NCBI GenBank assembly: GCA_030038395.1
Contig: JASHOZ010000064.1
Location: forward strand, 1 to 64,000
Length of the DNA stretch: 64,000 bases
Direction: 5' to 3'
Origin: Nitrososphaerales archaeon
Lineage (GTDB): Archaea > Thermoproteota > Nitrososphaeria > Nitrososphaerales > Gagatemarchaeaceae
The position numbers were made by a program, and so were the translations under genes. A model generated the notes under the pieces. It ran no database searches and was not told the DNA's origin. It saw only the letters and a program-made list of their open reading frames with translations. Shown here piece by piece: positions 17,301-24,159 of this stretch (the stretch's first letter is position 1; each line of letters opens with the position of its first letter).

Positions 17301-17546
17301 GTCAGTCTGCTTGAAACTGCAGTGGGTTCAGCAGAGCTCGTGACGGTCGAGAAGGCGAAGCCGGGAGAAACGCTGAGGCTGAACATCGGGACTGCATCCA
17401 CTCAGGCGGTCGTCACGTCGGCGAGGGGGGGGACAATCGAGGTGGACCTCAAGAGGCCGGTGACGGTCGAGGCAGGGATGAGGGCGGCTCTCAGTCGCAG
17501 AATAGCCGAGAGGTGGCGCCTCATAGGGTCTGGCGTCCTCAGGTAG
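14364..17546 (+). CDS. eif2g: Translation initiation factor aIF2 gamma with intein
   Basis: The precursor has 1060 residues. After protein splicing a 420-residue aIF2-gamma remains, the GTPase subunit that delivers initiator Met-tRNA to the small ribosomal subunit. Extein motifs are the P-loop GHVDHGK/T (split by the intein after Lys33), the GITIKVGYAD switch 1 region, four Cys of the zinc knuckle (CP and CPVCGE), DCPGHE and NKVD, followed by the two beta-barrel domains. The start is TTG 14364. The PIN-domain gene follows after 2 nt. Without splicing the P-loop is broken, so intein activity should be essential for the cell. Confidence 0.95.
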   Translation: MSKQVAQQAVAPRLLPKQPEVNIGTSGHVDHGKCLRFDQYALVNGVPMTGQEIMDIVSAKGRLVSRLDGEQVYEFEGSDVVSVSPSLKATSARSLFFVQEYEGTIQTVRTSTGRSISVTPRHPLLVNRKGRLLWVRTEELVAGDHVAFLSQIPLPRVVEFNDPFPGLRAEYKLVDWLDYQRLFVLTDGFQVFGSLNPEDLDQLRILAGFAESTFSRMIGADWERWKKVVSKGTRLTEEIRKRVGDVLTGATFTELEPGEFLAVQRSRYARHIRKLKDFDFDDDLAKWFAFVWSEGNSLPGKIVVTQTEEKRMLKEFLRITKTKLGQDVAQYEGGQYAIHRKVFVDYLRLKFGFTPGDRFESPIASWVCRLPLEWKATFLRWFLSLDGGFYRGSGQISIAQANPRNVVMMSYMLASFGIVSRFDAITRRVKAGPRQYARLNISGRRNLQLFAQNIGFESARKQRALLRYLGEIKQDSKESDLSIPVDSESLRQGMKRIGLLREGFEPSEAIQSAKRMSWYEAYEGLRLTGRVSRRKLTDMVESMQNHLDAVRESMLRVSKRKEPIRRHIELIGVSLGAVADHLGMSRKKLVRILERGGEEETRAVADHVLGLTQELLREGAAFIGQLRTLASTPLEFDCIKAITSERYSGRVFDLSVPEHANFVGGVGGIVSHNTSLTQAVTGVWASAHSEELKRGITIKVGYADTAFYRCPKTPEPAAYSTSAKCPVCGEQGRLLRAVSFVDCPGHESLMTNMLAGAFLMDGALLVIAANEPVPKPQTREHLQALQMLGMKRIVIAQNKVDLVTDQEAKKNYQGIRKFVEKTVAADAPIVPISAQQRTNIDALIEAIEEVIPTPARDAGADPLMYVVRSFDVNRPGATIPTLSGGVLGGSLTRGELKVGEEIELRPGMVDERSGKYVPIVTKVASLQTGAGETEKVGPGGLVALGTELDPTFIKGDQMVGSVIGKPGTLPPNLEHMTMEVSLLETAVGSAELVTVEKAKPGETLRLNIGTASTQAVVTSARGGTIEVDLKRPVTVEAGMRAALSRRIAERWRLIGSGVLR
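14463..16382 (+). mobile_element. Intein with LAGLIDADG homing endonuclease, in aIF2-gamma P-loop
   Basis: A 640-residue in-frame intein (precursor residues 34-673) between Lys33 and Thr674. Splicing motifs are Cys34 (CLRFDQYALVNG), the TPRHPLLV block B with the TxxH pair, and the C-terminal SHN with penultimate His and terminal Asn, followed by extein Thr. Two diverged LAGLIDADG motifs are visible, WFAFVWSEGN near 285-295 and FLRWFLSLDGGF near 378-390; one keeps Glu and the other Asp as likely catalytic acids. A helix-turn-helix-like SLGAVADHLGMSRKKLVRIL near residue 573 precedes the splicing C block. By eye the element is less GC-rich than its host gene, which suggests acquisition. Confidence 0.92.
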
Positions 17547-17548
17547 AG

Positions 17549-17917
17549 TTGACGAAGGTCATCTTCGACAGCAGCTTTCTGATGGCGATTGCCGAGCGAC
17601 CGACTACGTGGTCTGACGACATCTCGAGGGAGGTCGGGAGGGTCGAGCCAGTCGCACTGGACTGCGTCGTGACAGAACTCGAGCGGATCGCGTCAGGGCA
17701 TGGACGGAGGAGAAGGACGGCGCGGGTGGCAATGGAAATCGCCGCCGGCTTCGAAAGGGCGCGGTGCGGCTGGGCGGGGACGGACGAAGAGATCATGTCG
17801 GCCGCCTCTACGATGAACGCCGCCGTTGCCACTCTGGACGGGGAGCTCGCGGAGTCGCTCCTGGCGAGGCACGTGAAGGTAATCAGCATGCGCTCAGGGA
17901 GAGCCGCGAGCCGCTAG
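17549..17917 (+). CDS. PIN-domain protein (Fcf1/Nob1-like nuclease fold)
   Basis: A 122-residue PIN-domain protein starting at TTG 17549, two nucleotides after the aIF2-gamma stop. Acidic positions of the fold are visible: Asp in VIFDSSFLMAI, Glu in VVTELERIASG, Asp in AGTDEEIMSAA and Asp in VATLDGEL. A PIN gene after aIF2-gamma is a common archaeal arrangement, and such proteins are annotated as rRNA-processing nucleases of the Fcf1/Utp24 type. It lacks a neighbouring antitoxin, so a VapC toxin role is unlikely. It is probably cotranscribed with aIF2-gamma. Confidence 0.85.
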   Translation: MTKVIFDSSFLMAIAERPTTWSDDISREVGRVEPVALDCVVTELERIASGHGRRRRTARVAMEIAAGFERARCGWAGTDEEIMSAASTMNAAVATLDGELAESLLARHVKVISMRSGRAASR

Positions 17918-17982
17918 GTGACAGGAGTAGTCAGCCGGTTGGTGCCTGGTTCGGCCGCGGCCAGAGGGGTGAGGGGCTGACT

Positions 17983-18750
17983 GTGAATCCGGAGGGCGAG
18001 ACCAAGAGGATAGTGGCGTTCGTCAGTCGCGCCGTCAGGAAGACGAGAAGCCGAGGCGTCGTCGTCGGGTTGAGCGGAGGGGTGGACAGTGCGGTCGTCG
18101 GCGCGCTCTGCGTCGAAGCCCTCGGACCGCAAAGGGTCCTCGCCGTCCTTCTCCCCTCCAGACACACTCCGAGGGCCGACCTGGAGGATGCGGTTGCCTT
18201 GGCGAAGGGGTGGGGCGTCGCGACGGTACAGGTGGAGATAACGCCCATCGTCGGGGCGCTGCTAGCTGCGGTCGGCCGCGACGGCGGCCGACTGGCCGAA
18301 GCGAACCTGCAGGCGAGGGTCAGGATGACCATCCTCTACTTCCTGGCGAACTCGAGGAGCCTGCTCGTCGCGGGGACGGGAGACAGGTCGGAGATACTGG
18401 TGGGGTTCTTCACGAAGTTCGGAGATGGGGCGGCCGACATCCTGCCTATCGCCCACCTATACAAGACGCAGGTGAGGGCGTTGGCGACGCAGCTCGGGGT
18501 CCCTCCAAGAATCGCCCAGAAGCCCGCGTCTCCGCGTCTGTGGAGGGGCCACATGGCAGAGCAGGAACTCCCCGTTGGCTATGAGAGACTGGACATCATA
18601 CTCCGCGAGGTAATTGATGAAGGCGCCTCGCCGCCTTCAGCTTCAGTCACGGCGGGGGTCAGCGATGAAGTCGTCAGACGCGTGATGGAAATGGTCAGGG
18701 CCTCTGCCCACAAGCGGTCGCTCCCCCCTTGCCTCCGCCCGAGGAGGTAG
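17983..18750 (+). CDS. nadE: NAD synthetase, ammonia-dependent
   Basis: A 255-residue enzyme that amidates nicotinic acid adenine dinucleotide to NAD, the last step of NAD biosynthesis. The ATP-pyrophosphatase P-loop is GLSGGVDSAVVGAL. The NLQARVRMTILYFLAN block, GTGDRSEILVGFFTKFGDG and DILPIAHLYKTQVRALA are standard NadE motifs. There is no N-terminal glutaminase domain, so free ammonia is the likely nitrogen donor. The start is GTG 17983. Upstream, the same frame runs back into the PIN gene but lacks NadE similarity. It is slightly shorter than typical homologues at the C-terminus. Confidence 0.95.
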   Translation: MNPEGETKRIVAFVSRAVRKTRSRGVVVGLSGGVDSAVVGALCVEALGPQRVLAVLLPSRHTPRADLEDAVALAKGWGVATVQVEITPIVGALLAAVGRDGGRLAEANLQARVRMTILYFLANSRSLLVAGTGDRSEILVGFFTKFGDGAADILPIAHLYKTQVRALATQLGVPPRIAQKPASPRLWRGHMAEQELPVGYERLDIILREVIDEGASPPSASVTAGVSDEVVRRVMEMVRASAHKRSLPPCLRPRR

Positions 18751-18867
18751 GCGGCGCTTCACCTGCGTCCCCGCCGGCGAGGGACGGAGAGTGGCCCTGT
18801 CTCACGCGCCCGCGGCCAAAGATTAATATCGGATACCTGAAGCGAGGGTCGAGCCCCCTGAGCATGC

Positions 18868-19452
18868 ATGTTCGAGCTAGTTAACCTAGAGGACGTCGTC
18901 CGCGTCCCTCCTGACAAGTTCGGGTCCCCACTGGAGAAGGTCGCCCTTGAGCTGCTGAAGCTGAAGTACGAAAGCACAATCAACCCTGAACACGGGTATC
19001 TGATCCTTGTCACGAAGGTCGAGGTGGACAAGGTTGGGAAGATCATCGCGGGCGATGGAGCGACATACCACAGGGTCAACTTCGAGGTTCTCTCCTTCTT
19101 CCCGCTGAAGCAGGAACTCGTGGAGGGCGAGGTGGTCGAGGTCACGGACTTCGGCGCGTTCGTGAGGATAGGCCCGGCAGACGCCCTCCTGCATCTCAGC
19201 CAGATTATGGACGACTACCTCACCAGCGACGTGAAGTCCGGCATCATCACGGCATCCCAGAGCAAGAGGTCGTTGAAGGTCGGGAGCAAGGTGAGAGTCC
19301 GGATAACAGCGGTCAGCCTAGGGCACGGGATCTCGATGGGCAAGATCGGAGTGACATGCAGGCAGCCGTTTCTCGGCGCCCTCGAGTGGATCGACGACGA
19401 GGTTGCGAAGGCGCAAAAGCAGCGCAAGGTCGAAGAGCGGGCGGAGAAGTAG
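18868..19452 (+). CDS. rpoE1: RNA polymerase subunit E' (Rpb7 homologue)
   Basis: A 194-residue stalk subunit of archaeal RNA polymerase that pairs with RpoF. The N-terminal RNP-like domain (MFELVNLEDVVRVPPDKFG) is followed by an S1/OB domain, with EGEVVEVTDFGAFVRIGPADALLHLSQI split by a typical S1 turn. A TATA-like GATTAATATC at 18821-18830 precedes ATG 18868 by about 42 nt. It is followed after 8 nt by the Spt4 gene, the usual archaeal rpoE1-spt4 pair. Its C-terminus is lysine- and glutamate-rich. Confidence 0.95.
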   Translation: MFELVNLEDVVRVPPDKFGSPLEKVALELLKLKYESTINPEHGYLILVTKVEVDKVGKIIAGDGATYHRVNFEVLSFFPLKQELVEGEVVEVTDFGAFVRIGPADALLHLSQIMDDYLTSDVKSGIITASQSKRSLKVGSKVRVRITAVSLGHGISMGKIGVTCRQPFLGALEWIDDEVAKAQKQRKVEERAEK

Positions 19453-19460
19453 GTCGGGTC

Positions 19461-19646
19461 TTGAAGGAACTCGCCTGCAGGAAGTGCAAGATGCTTACGA
19501 CCGAGAAGGTGTGCCCGAACGATGGCTCGACCGAGCTGAGCAACGAATGGTCCGGGCTCATAATAATACTCAACGCCGAGAGGTCGCAGGTCGCGAAGAC
19601 CCTCGGAATCGAGAAGCCTGGGAGATACGCGCTCAAGGTAAGCTAG
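19461..19646 (+). CDS. spt4: Transcription elongation factor Spt4 (RpoE'')
   Basis: A 61-residue zinc-ribbon protein, partner of Spt5 on RNA polymerase. ACRKCKMLTTEKVCPNDGS and LSNEWSGLIIILN match the Spt4 family. The fourth zinc ligand, normally Cys in CPxCGS, is replaced so that the motif reads CPNDGS; the other three Cys remain. The start is TTG 19461, 8 nt after the RpoE' stop. DUF359 dephospho-CoA kinase follows after 3 nt. Earlier in-frame starts would lie inside rpoE1 and are rejected. Confidence 0.9.
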   Translation: MKELACRKCKMLTTEKVCPNDGSTELSNEWSGLIIILNAERSQVAKTLGIEKPGRYALKVS

Positions 19647-19649
19647 GAA

Positions 19650-20171
19650 ATGGCGAAGGTCTACCGGCTCCCGGAGGCGCTCAGGGAGAAGCTCGCCAGA
19701 CCGATAGGCAGGCTGTACACCGCTCCGGAGATCGCGGGTGGAGGCTTTGTGCGGGCGCTGGCCTCTGCGGGTCTTCTGGCCACGGTGGGCGACAGGGTGA
19801 CGGACACGCTGGGTGCGAAGGGGAAGATCCCTGACATCCAGGTCGTGGATTCGCGCGAGAACAGAAGGGAGCGGAGCCCCCCCAACGTGGCGTATTCGAG
19901 GCTGATAGAGGTCGATAACCCGCCTGGGACGATCACCGCGGATGCCATAGAGGGGATCCGAGAGGCCTTCGAAGGCCCGAAGCCCGCCAGGGTGGCGGTC
20001 AGGGGGGAGGAGGACCTCCTGGCAATACCCGTGATAGCGCTCGCACCCGTGTCCGCACTCGTCCTCTACGGCCAGCCTGGGGAGGGGATCGTCGCAGTGA
20101 GGGCTGATGCCGACGCGAAGTCGAGGACGAGAGTCATCCTCGCCGAGCTGGGCATCACCGAAATTGCATGA
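19650..20171 (+). CDS. GTP-dependent dephospho-CoA kinase (DUF359)
   Basis: A 173-residue protein of the DUF359 family, shown in other archaea to phosphorylate dephospho-CoA with GTP, the last step of CoA synthesis. Recognisable blocks are the N-terminal PEALREKLARPIGRLY, a VGDRVTDTL stretch, a Glu-Asp-rich VDNPPGTIT segment and RVAVRGEEDLLAIPVI followed by LYGQPGEGIVAV. It is embedded in the spt4-S24e-S27ae group, as in many archaeal genomes, where it is often adjacent to spt4 and S24e. Confidence 0.9.
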   Translation: MAKVYRLPEALREKLARPIGRLYTAPEIAGGGFVRALASAGLLATVGDRVTDTLGAKGKIPDIQVVDSRENRRERSPPNVAYSRLIEVDNPPGTITADAIEGIREAFEGPKPARVAVRGEEDLLAIPVIALAPVSALVLYGQPGEGIVAVRADADAKSRTRVILAELGITEIA

Positions 20172-20181
20172 AACGCCGGAG

Positions 20182-20189
20182 TGATTTAT
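20182..20189 (+). promoter_or_regulatory. TATA box of S24e-S27ae
   Basis: An A/T-rich TTTATAAC-type element directly after the DUF359 stop, about 37 nt before ATG 20223. It would give a short leader and suggests that S24e and S27ae have their own promoter. Confidence 0.45.
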
Positions 20190-20222
20190 AACACCCCGGC
20201 CACGGGGTGGCTAAGGTTGCAG

Positions 20223-20558
20223 ATGGAGAAGTCGCAGTCAAAGGTCCTGGATAGGACGACTGTGGTAGTGACATTGGAGGGGAAGGCGGGGAAGGTCACG
20301 CGGAAGGAAGCCATCGCGGCCGTCGCACAGGAGCTCGGAGTTCCCCCGGAGACCGTGGGCGTGACCGCGCTGAGTGGCCGGGCAGGCACGACGGATGTGA
20401 TAGGGAGATTCGAGGTATACTCGTCCGAGGCGGCAAAGAAGAAGCTGCATCCGCGCCACCTTTCGGAGAGAGTCCTCACCAAGGAGGAGAGGGAGAAGCT
20501 CAAGCAAGAGAGGAAGAAGCCCGCAGCGTCGGCACCCGCCCCCGAGGCGAAGAAGTAG
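20223..20558 (+). CDS. rps24e: Ribosomal protein eS24
   Basis: A 111-residue small-subunit protein. [24 protein letters not shown] and the [17 protein letters not shown] core identify eS24. The C-terminus is an Ala/Pro/Lys-rich tail after the [11 protein letters not shown] helix. The start is ATG 20223; a TTG two codons upstream is also in frame. S27ae follows after 2 nt, the usual archaeal pairing. Confidence 0.95.
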   Translation: MEKSQSKVLDRTTVVVTLEGKAGKVTRKEAIAAVAQELGVPPETVGVTALSGRAGTTDVIGRFEVYSSEAAKKKLHPRHLSERVLTKEEREKLKQERKKPAASAPAPEAKK

Positions 20559-20560
20559 GC

Positions 20561-20827
20561 ATGTCGAAGCAGGCACCAGCTTCACAGCCTCCCCCGGCAG
20601 CACCAGCCGAGGTCATACCGGAGGAGAAGAAGCCGGAGAAGAAGGCGAAGCCCAAGGCACCTAAGAGAAGGATACAGGTCTACAAACTGTACAAGGTCGA
20701 AGGGGAGACGCTCACAAGGCTGAGGAAGGAGTGCCAGCGGTGCGGCAGGGGGTACTTCATGGCACAGCACAAAGGGCGCCTGACCTGCGGGCACTGTGGG
20801 TACACGACGTTCGCGAGCAAGCCCTAG
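20561..20827 (+). CDS. rps27ae: Ribosomal protein eS31 (S27ae)
   Basis: An 88-residue protein with a C-terminal zinc ribbon, [20 protein letters not shown] followed by CGYTTF. The N-terminal 40 residues are a Pro/Ala/Glu/Lys-rich extension, longer than in many archaeal S27ae proteins of about 50-60 residues. The stop overlaps the 3' end of the convergent kinase-fusion gene by 4 nt. In many archaea this spot is followed by the Kae1/Bud32 genes; here a different kinase-containing gene points the other way. Confidence 0.93.
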   Translation: MSKQAPASQPPPAAPAEVIPEEKKPEKKAKPKAPKRRIQVYKLYKVEGETLTRLRKECQRCGRGYFMAQHKGRLTCGHCGYTTFASKP

Positions 20828-22452
20828 CAGAACTCGCCCATCGCGTCCTGGAGCATGTGCGCCATCCCAGGCGTCACGAAGGGCTGGAATGGGCGGTAGT
20901 ATTTGGCCGTCCTCGCCCTCGATATCGTCCCCTTGTCGCCGCCGGCTGATGAGTACGCCGCCAGGAACGACGCCGCGACGCGCTTCATCGCCTCCTCGTG
21001 CGTCGAGAGCTTCGCCGTGTAGTACAAGAACTCCGCCAGGTCCCACGGCTGGTCGCCCCCCTCCACGGACTGCTCGAGGTCGGTGAGATAGAGTCCGCGC
21101 TGAGAGACGACGACGTTGCTCGCCTTCGCATCGCCGAGCGCGACCCCCGCGCCGTGGACCCTTGCCATCAGAGACGCGTACGCCGAGACCTCCCCGATGC
21201 CGTCTGTGGTCCCCTTCAGCACGCTGTCGATCATCGAGGCGAGCGTTGGGCCGTTGATGAACTCCTTCACCAGTATCCTCTCGGCGGGTGCCGCCGCCAG
21301 TATCGAAGGCACGAGGACGCCTACCCGCTTCAGAGTGCCGGTCATCGAGTACTCCCTGTCAAGCCTCGCCATGGGGGCCATGCTGAACTTGTTCGCGGCG
21401 GCCGCCCAGATGCTGAGGAGAGCCCACTTGAGCGAGCGGACGTCAGAGTAGCTCTTGACGACGACTGACGCCTCCCGTGGGCCATCGGAAAACGTCAGGA
21501 CGCGCGCGGTCGAGTACGGATCGCCAATCTCGTGCTCGCGCGTCGAGTAGCGGGTGAAGCCGAGTACATGCCCTAGCTCCTTCTCGAGGAGAGAGGCGTC
21601 GGGGATCATGACCCCCTCTTCGAGCTTGAGGAGGGAGCGCGGCCGTTCGATCTCCGGGAGCCTCCGCGGCGCATCTCTCACGCGTTTGAGCTTGGACTCC
21701 GCCTCCTTGCGGAAGACTGAGAAGCCCACTCTCCCCGCATAACCGTGGACCACGTATTGGGTCAGGCCCCTCGCCGTCAGGGAGAACATGGACTCGACCT
21801 TCGTAAAGGCGTCTCCCCTCATCCTCTCCGGGACCATCCTGACCCCCGAGGGCGCAGCGGCCAGGACGCCTCTCCTCGCCAGTCCTTCCGCGGCCGACGC
21901 GAACCCCGCCGTCGAGATCTGCCTGTTCTCCGCGCCGAGAGGGCACGAGTACGTCTGAACGTAGCTGTACAGTGCGGGAGGGTACATCGACGCCCGTTTC
22001 GAGAGCTTCTCGAAGAGGAAGTAGTCGTACGGGACTTCGATGTGTCTGCAGAACTCGCCATAGTCTGCCGACAGTTCGAGGAGCGCCTCGATGAGCACCC
22101 GTCTCTTGAACTCGAGTTCGACCTCGGTGAACAGAGCCGAGTTGGAGATGGCGTCGTACACGTTGAGCAGCCTCCCTATCACAAACTCTCCGAGATACGA
22201 CGACTGGGCGTCCTGCAGCAGGAGACCTTCGTCCACGATCAGAGCCGAGGCTGCCACGGGCTCGTCGACGTACCTGTACCTGATCCCCTCGCGGAACCGC
22301 TTGCAGGCTACTATCATGTCATAGTCCGACTCCGGCCGTGAGTAGCCGGCGACCTTGGAGCCATAGGCGACGAGGCCGGAGACAGAGTCGCGGGGGACGA
22401 GGGATGCGGCCACACTCTCCAGAGTGGCGCGCTCCTCCGGCGCCAGCCTCAA
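20824..22452 (-). CDS. Nucleotidyltransferase-protein kinase fusion
   Basis: A 542-residue two-domain protein. The N-terminal part is a MNT-like nucleotidyltransferase: the [16 protein letters not shown] block near 30-46 is the GS-x-SDxD catalytic signature. A middle section of about 200 residues contains a possible wHTH. The C-terminal part (about 290-530) is a small Bud32/RIO-like kinase: Lys in [21 protein letters not shown] near 433-446 (catalytic Asp and Asn), and the metal-binding Asp of TDLEQS. It overlaps S27ae convergently and the upstream metalloprotease gene by 4 nt, so it is operonic with the latter. Function unknown. Confidence 0.8.
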   Translation of the reverse strand: MRLAPEERATLESVAASLVPRDSVSGLVAYGSKVAGYSRPESDYDMIVACKRFREGIRYRYVDEPVAASALIVDEGLLLQDAQSSYLGEFVIGRLLNVYDAISNSALFTEVELEFKRRVLIEALLELSADYGEFCRHIEVPYDYFLFEKLSKRASMYPPALYSYVQTYSCPLGAENRQISTAGFASAAEGLARRGVLAAAPSGVRMVPERMRGDAFTKVESMFSLTARGLTQYVVHGYAGRVGFSVFRKEAESKLKRVRDAPRRLPEIERPRSLLKLEEGVMIPDASLLEKELGHVLGFTRYSTREHEIGDPYSTARVLTFSDGPREASVVVKSYSDVRSLKWALLSIWAAAANKFSMAPMARLDREYSMTGTLKRVGVLVPSILAAAPAERILVKEFINGPTLASMIDSVLKGTTDGIGEVSAYASLMARVHGAGVALGDAKASNVVVSQRGLYLTDLEQSVEGGDQPWDLAEFLYYTAKLSTHEEAMKRVAASFLAAYSSAGGDKGTISRARTAKYYRPFQPFVTPGMAHMLQDAMGEFC

Positions 22453-23135
22453 GCCTTCATCTTCTCTTCGATCTCCGACGCCTTCGCGAGCACCGCCGGG
22501 TCGAACCGAGTCCGGGCGACCGCATCCATCTCCAGCCCGATGCGGTTAGACTCCGGACCCACCCACCTGATGGGGAGGCCCTTCTCTATCCATGCCTCGT
22601 TCACCTTCTTCGCCAGAGCGGGGTCGGTCAGCTCCGGCTTGAACTTCCTCGTCAAGAGCGAGACGAGGGCGCGGTCCGAGTACAGCAGCTTCGCGGGAAC
22701 GGTCCTTTCGGCATCCGCGAACGATGCCTCGTAGAGGGAGGTCGCAACTTCGTCGCTCGTGATGTTTGTGCGAGAGAGCCTCCGCACGAGCTCGACGTAG
22801 TGGGTGAACTCGTGGGCCGCGACCGCCTGCACCGTCGCCTTCGTACCGTGGACTACGAGCGCCGCGGTGAACTGGACGAGGATCGTCAGCGTCCCGGCTG
22901 CTGTGGTCGGGACGACCCTTGCGAACATGACCCCCACCTGACCGTACTCCCCCCCGCCCTTGGAGACAGGGAGGGTCGGCTCAACGTAATACTGCGGATA
23001 TCTCAGCCCGCTCGCCATCTCCGTCCGCTCGACCGCTTCTTGTACCGCGTTCATGCGCACCCTCACCCTTCTTGCAAGAGCTCTCGGGACCTTCTCCTGT
23101 GCCACCGCTTGGTCGAGGAGGACGAGAGGGTCCAC
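22449..23135 (-). CDS. Predicted zinc metalloprotease (HExxH)
   Basis: A 228-residue soluble protein with AVAAHEFTHYVELV at about 103-116, a HExxH zinc motif placed in a helix. A candidate third ligand is Glu in SLYEASFADAE or in the preceding region. No signal peptide is present, so it should act in the cytosol. Its family was not recognised. The stop overlaps the start of the nucleotidyltransferase-kinase gene as a 4-nt junction, implying translational coupling and perhaps a joint function. Confidence 0.75.
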   Translation of the reverse strand: MDPLVLLDQAVAQEKVPRALARRVRVRMNAVQEAVERTEMASGLRYPQYYVEPTLPVSKGGGEYGQVGVMFARVVPTTAAGTLTILVQFTAALVVHGTKATVQAVAAHEFTHYVELVRRLSRTNITSDEVATSLYEASFADAERTVPAKLLYSDRALVSLLTRKFKPELTDPALAKKVNEAWIEKGLPIRWVGPESNRIGLEMDAVARTRFDPAVLAKASEIEEKMKA

Positions 23136-23176
23136 GATTGCGATGCCTTCGCCTCGCCCTTAAGAATCTTAGTCGG

Positions 23177-23635
23177 TCAGCTGGCCAGTCTGTAACGGAC
23201 TGGCGGCCTGTGCCGCGAGACCTCCATGAAGATCTCGGCGTCGACCACCCCTGGGATCTTTCCGATCACATCCTGCACGGCCTTGTGCAGGTCGTCGAGG
23301 GACTGCCCTCGCAGCGTCGCGAATATGTCGAAGCGCCCGGTCACCTCTCGGATCAGCCTCACCCCGTCCACCCTCTCGATCTCCCGGAGGACGTTCTCCC
23401 GCTGCTTCGGGTCTATCTTCAGACCCGCCAACGCACCTGCCTTCATCCCCAGGCTCTTCTCGTTCACCTGGATGGTGAACTTCTCTATTATCCCCCTCTT
23501 CTGGAGCCTCTTGATCCTACTGTACGCTACCGAGAGGTTGATGTCGAGTCTTCGGCTCAGCTCTGGCACAGACACCGACGCGTCCGTCCGGAGCGCTGAT
23601 AGTATCTTCATGTCGACTTCGTCGAGCTTGGACAC
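23177..23635 (-). CDS. Lrp/AsnC-family transcriptional regulator
   Basis: A 152-residue regulator. Residues 1-60 form the Lrp winged HTH (LDEVDMKILSALRTDASVSV, then ELSRRLDINLSVAYSRIKRL). The remainder is the RAM/AsnC ligand-binding and oligomerisation domain, with GRFDIFATLRGQSLDDLHKAV and VVDAEIFMEVS. Effector unknown; family members sense amino acids. A perfect 12-bp palindrome at 23693-23704 lies upstream of a TATA-like GAAATATC and could be its own operator. It is 41 nt upstream of the metalloprotease gene on the same strand and may be cotranscribed with it. Confidence 0.92.
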   Translation of the reverse strand: MSKLDEVDMKILSALRTDASVSVPELSRRLDINLSVAYSRIKRLQKRGIIEKFTIQVNEKSLGMKAGALAGLKIDPKQRENVLREIERVDGVRLIREVTGRFDIFATLRGQSLDDLHKAVQDVIGKIPGVVDAEIFMEVSRHRPPVRYRLAS

Positions 23636-23692
23636 TCAGGACGCCTTTTACCCACGAAATTGATGGAGATATTTCAACTTTCTGCCCATAGG

Positions 23693-23704
23693 TTCAATAT
23701 TGAA
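23693..23704. promoter_or_regulatory. Palindromic candidate operator TTCAATATTGAA
   Basis: A perfect 12-bp palindrome in the 102-nt spacer between S6e and the Lrp-family gene, about 60 nt before the Lrp start and upstream of the probable TATA (about 23668-23676). Lrp proteins commonly autoregulate by binding A/T-rich palindromes. No functional proof. Confidence 0.4.
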
Positions 23705-23737
23705 TGCAGGAAAGGATGAATTGCCACAATACTCGCG

Positions 23738-24124
23738 TTAGGCGCCAGTCGTCTCCTGCTTCGGCTTCGCCGCGTCGTCCGTTCCGTCCGCCTTCGCGGC
23801 GTTCACTTGGTATATCTCCTCGGTCACGGTGTTCCCCCTGACGAGCTTCCTCCGCTTCCCGCCCCGCGGCTCGGTCTTCAGGCCCACACCGTCGGTCAGA
23901 AGCACGTACTTCTTCCCGCTCCCCTGCACGTCGCCCCTCATGGGGAACCCGGCCCTGTCGCTCCCGCCTGTCACCACGAACCACCCGCTGAGCCCCACCT
24001 TTGCTCCGTCGACCTTCTCCCCAATCTTGACGCCGACGAGGGGCTGCGCCCCGGCGTCCTTCAGCTCGTGCACCTCGGACTTTCTCGTATTGGGGTCTGA
24101 CAGGACGAGCTTGAACTGGGCCAT
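23738..24124 (-). CDS. rps6e: Ribosomal protein eS6
   Basis: A 128-residue small-subunit protein. FKLVLSDPNTRKSEVHELKD, GVKIGEKVDGAKVGLSGW, TGGSDRAGFPMRGDVQG and GLKTEPRGGKRRKLVRGNTV are the conserved eS6 blocks. The tail is Lys/Asp/Thr-rich. It follows aIF5B on the minus strand after a 35-nt gap, the common archaeal infB-S6e order. Confidence 0.97.
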   Translation of the reverse strand: MAQFKLVLSDPNTRKSEVHELKDAGAQPLVGVKIGEKVDGAKVGLSGWFVVTGGSDRAGFPMRGDVQGSGKKYVLLTDGVGLKTEPRGGKRRKLVRGNTVTEEIYQVNAAKADGTDDAAKPKQETTGA

Positions 24125-24159
24125 TTGGGCTGCTCCCGCCTGGGCGTGGATATAAAGTG

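Noticed and set aside
16254-17401. Minus-strand frames opposite aIF2-gamma
   Set aside because: They mirror the conserved G-domain codons and have no recognisable protein features.
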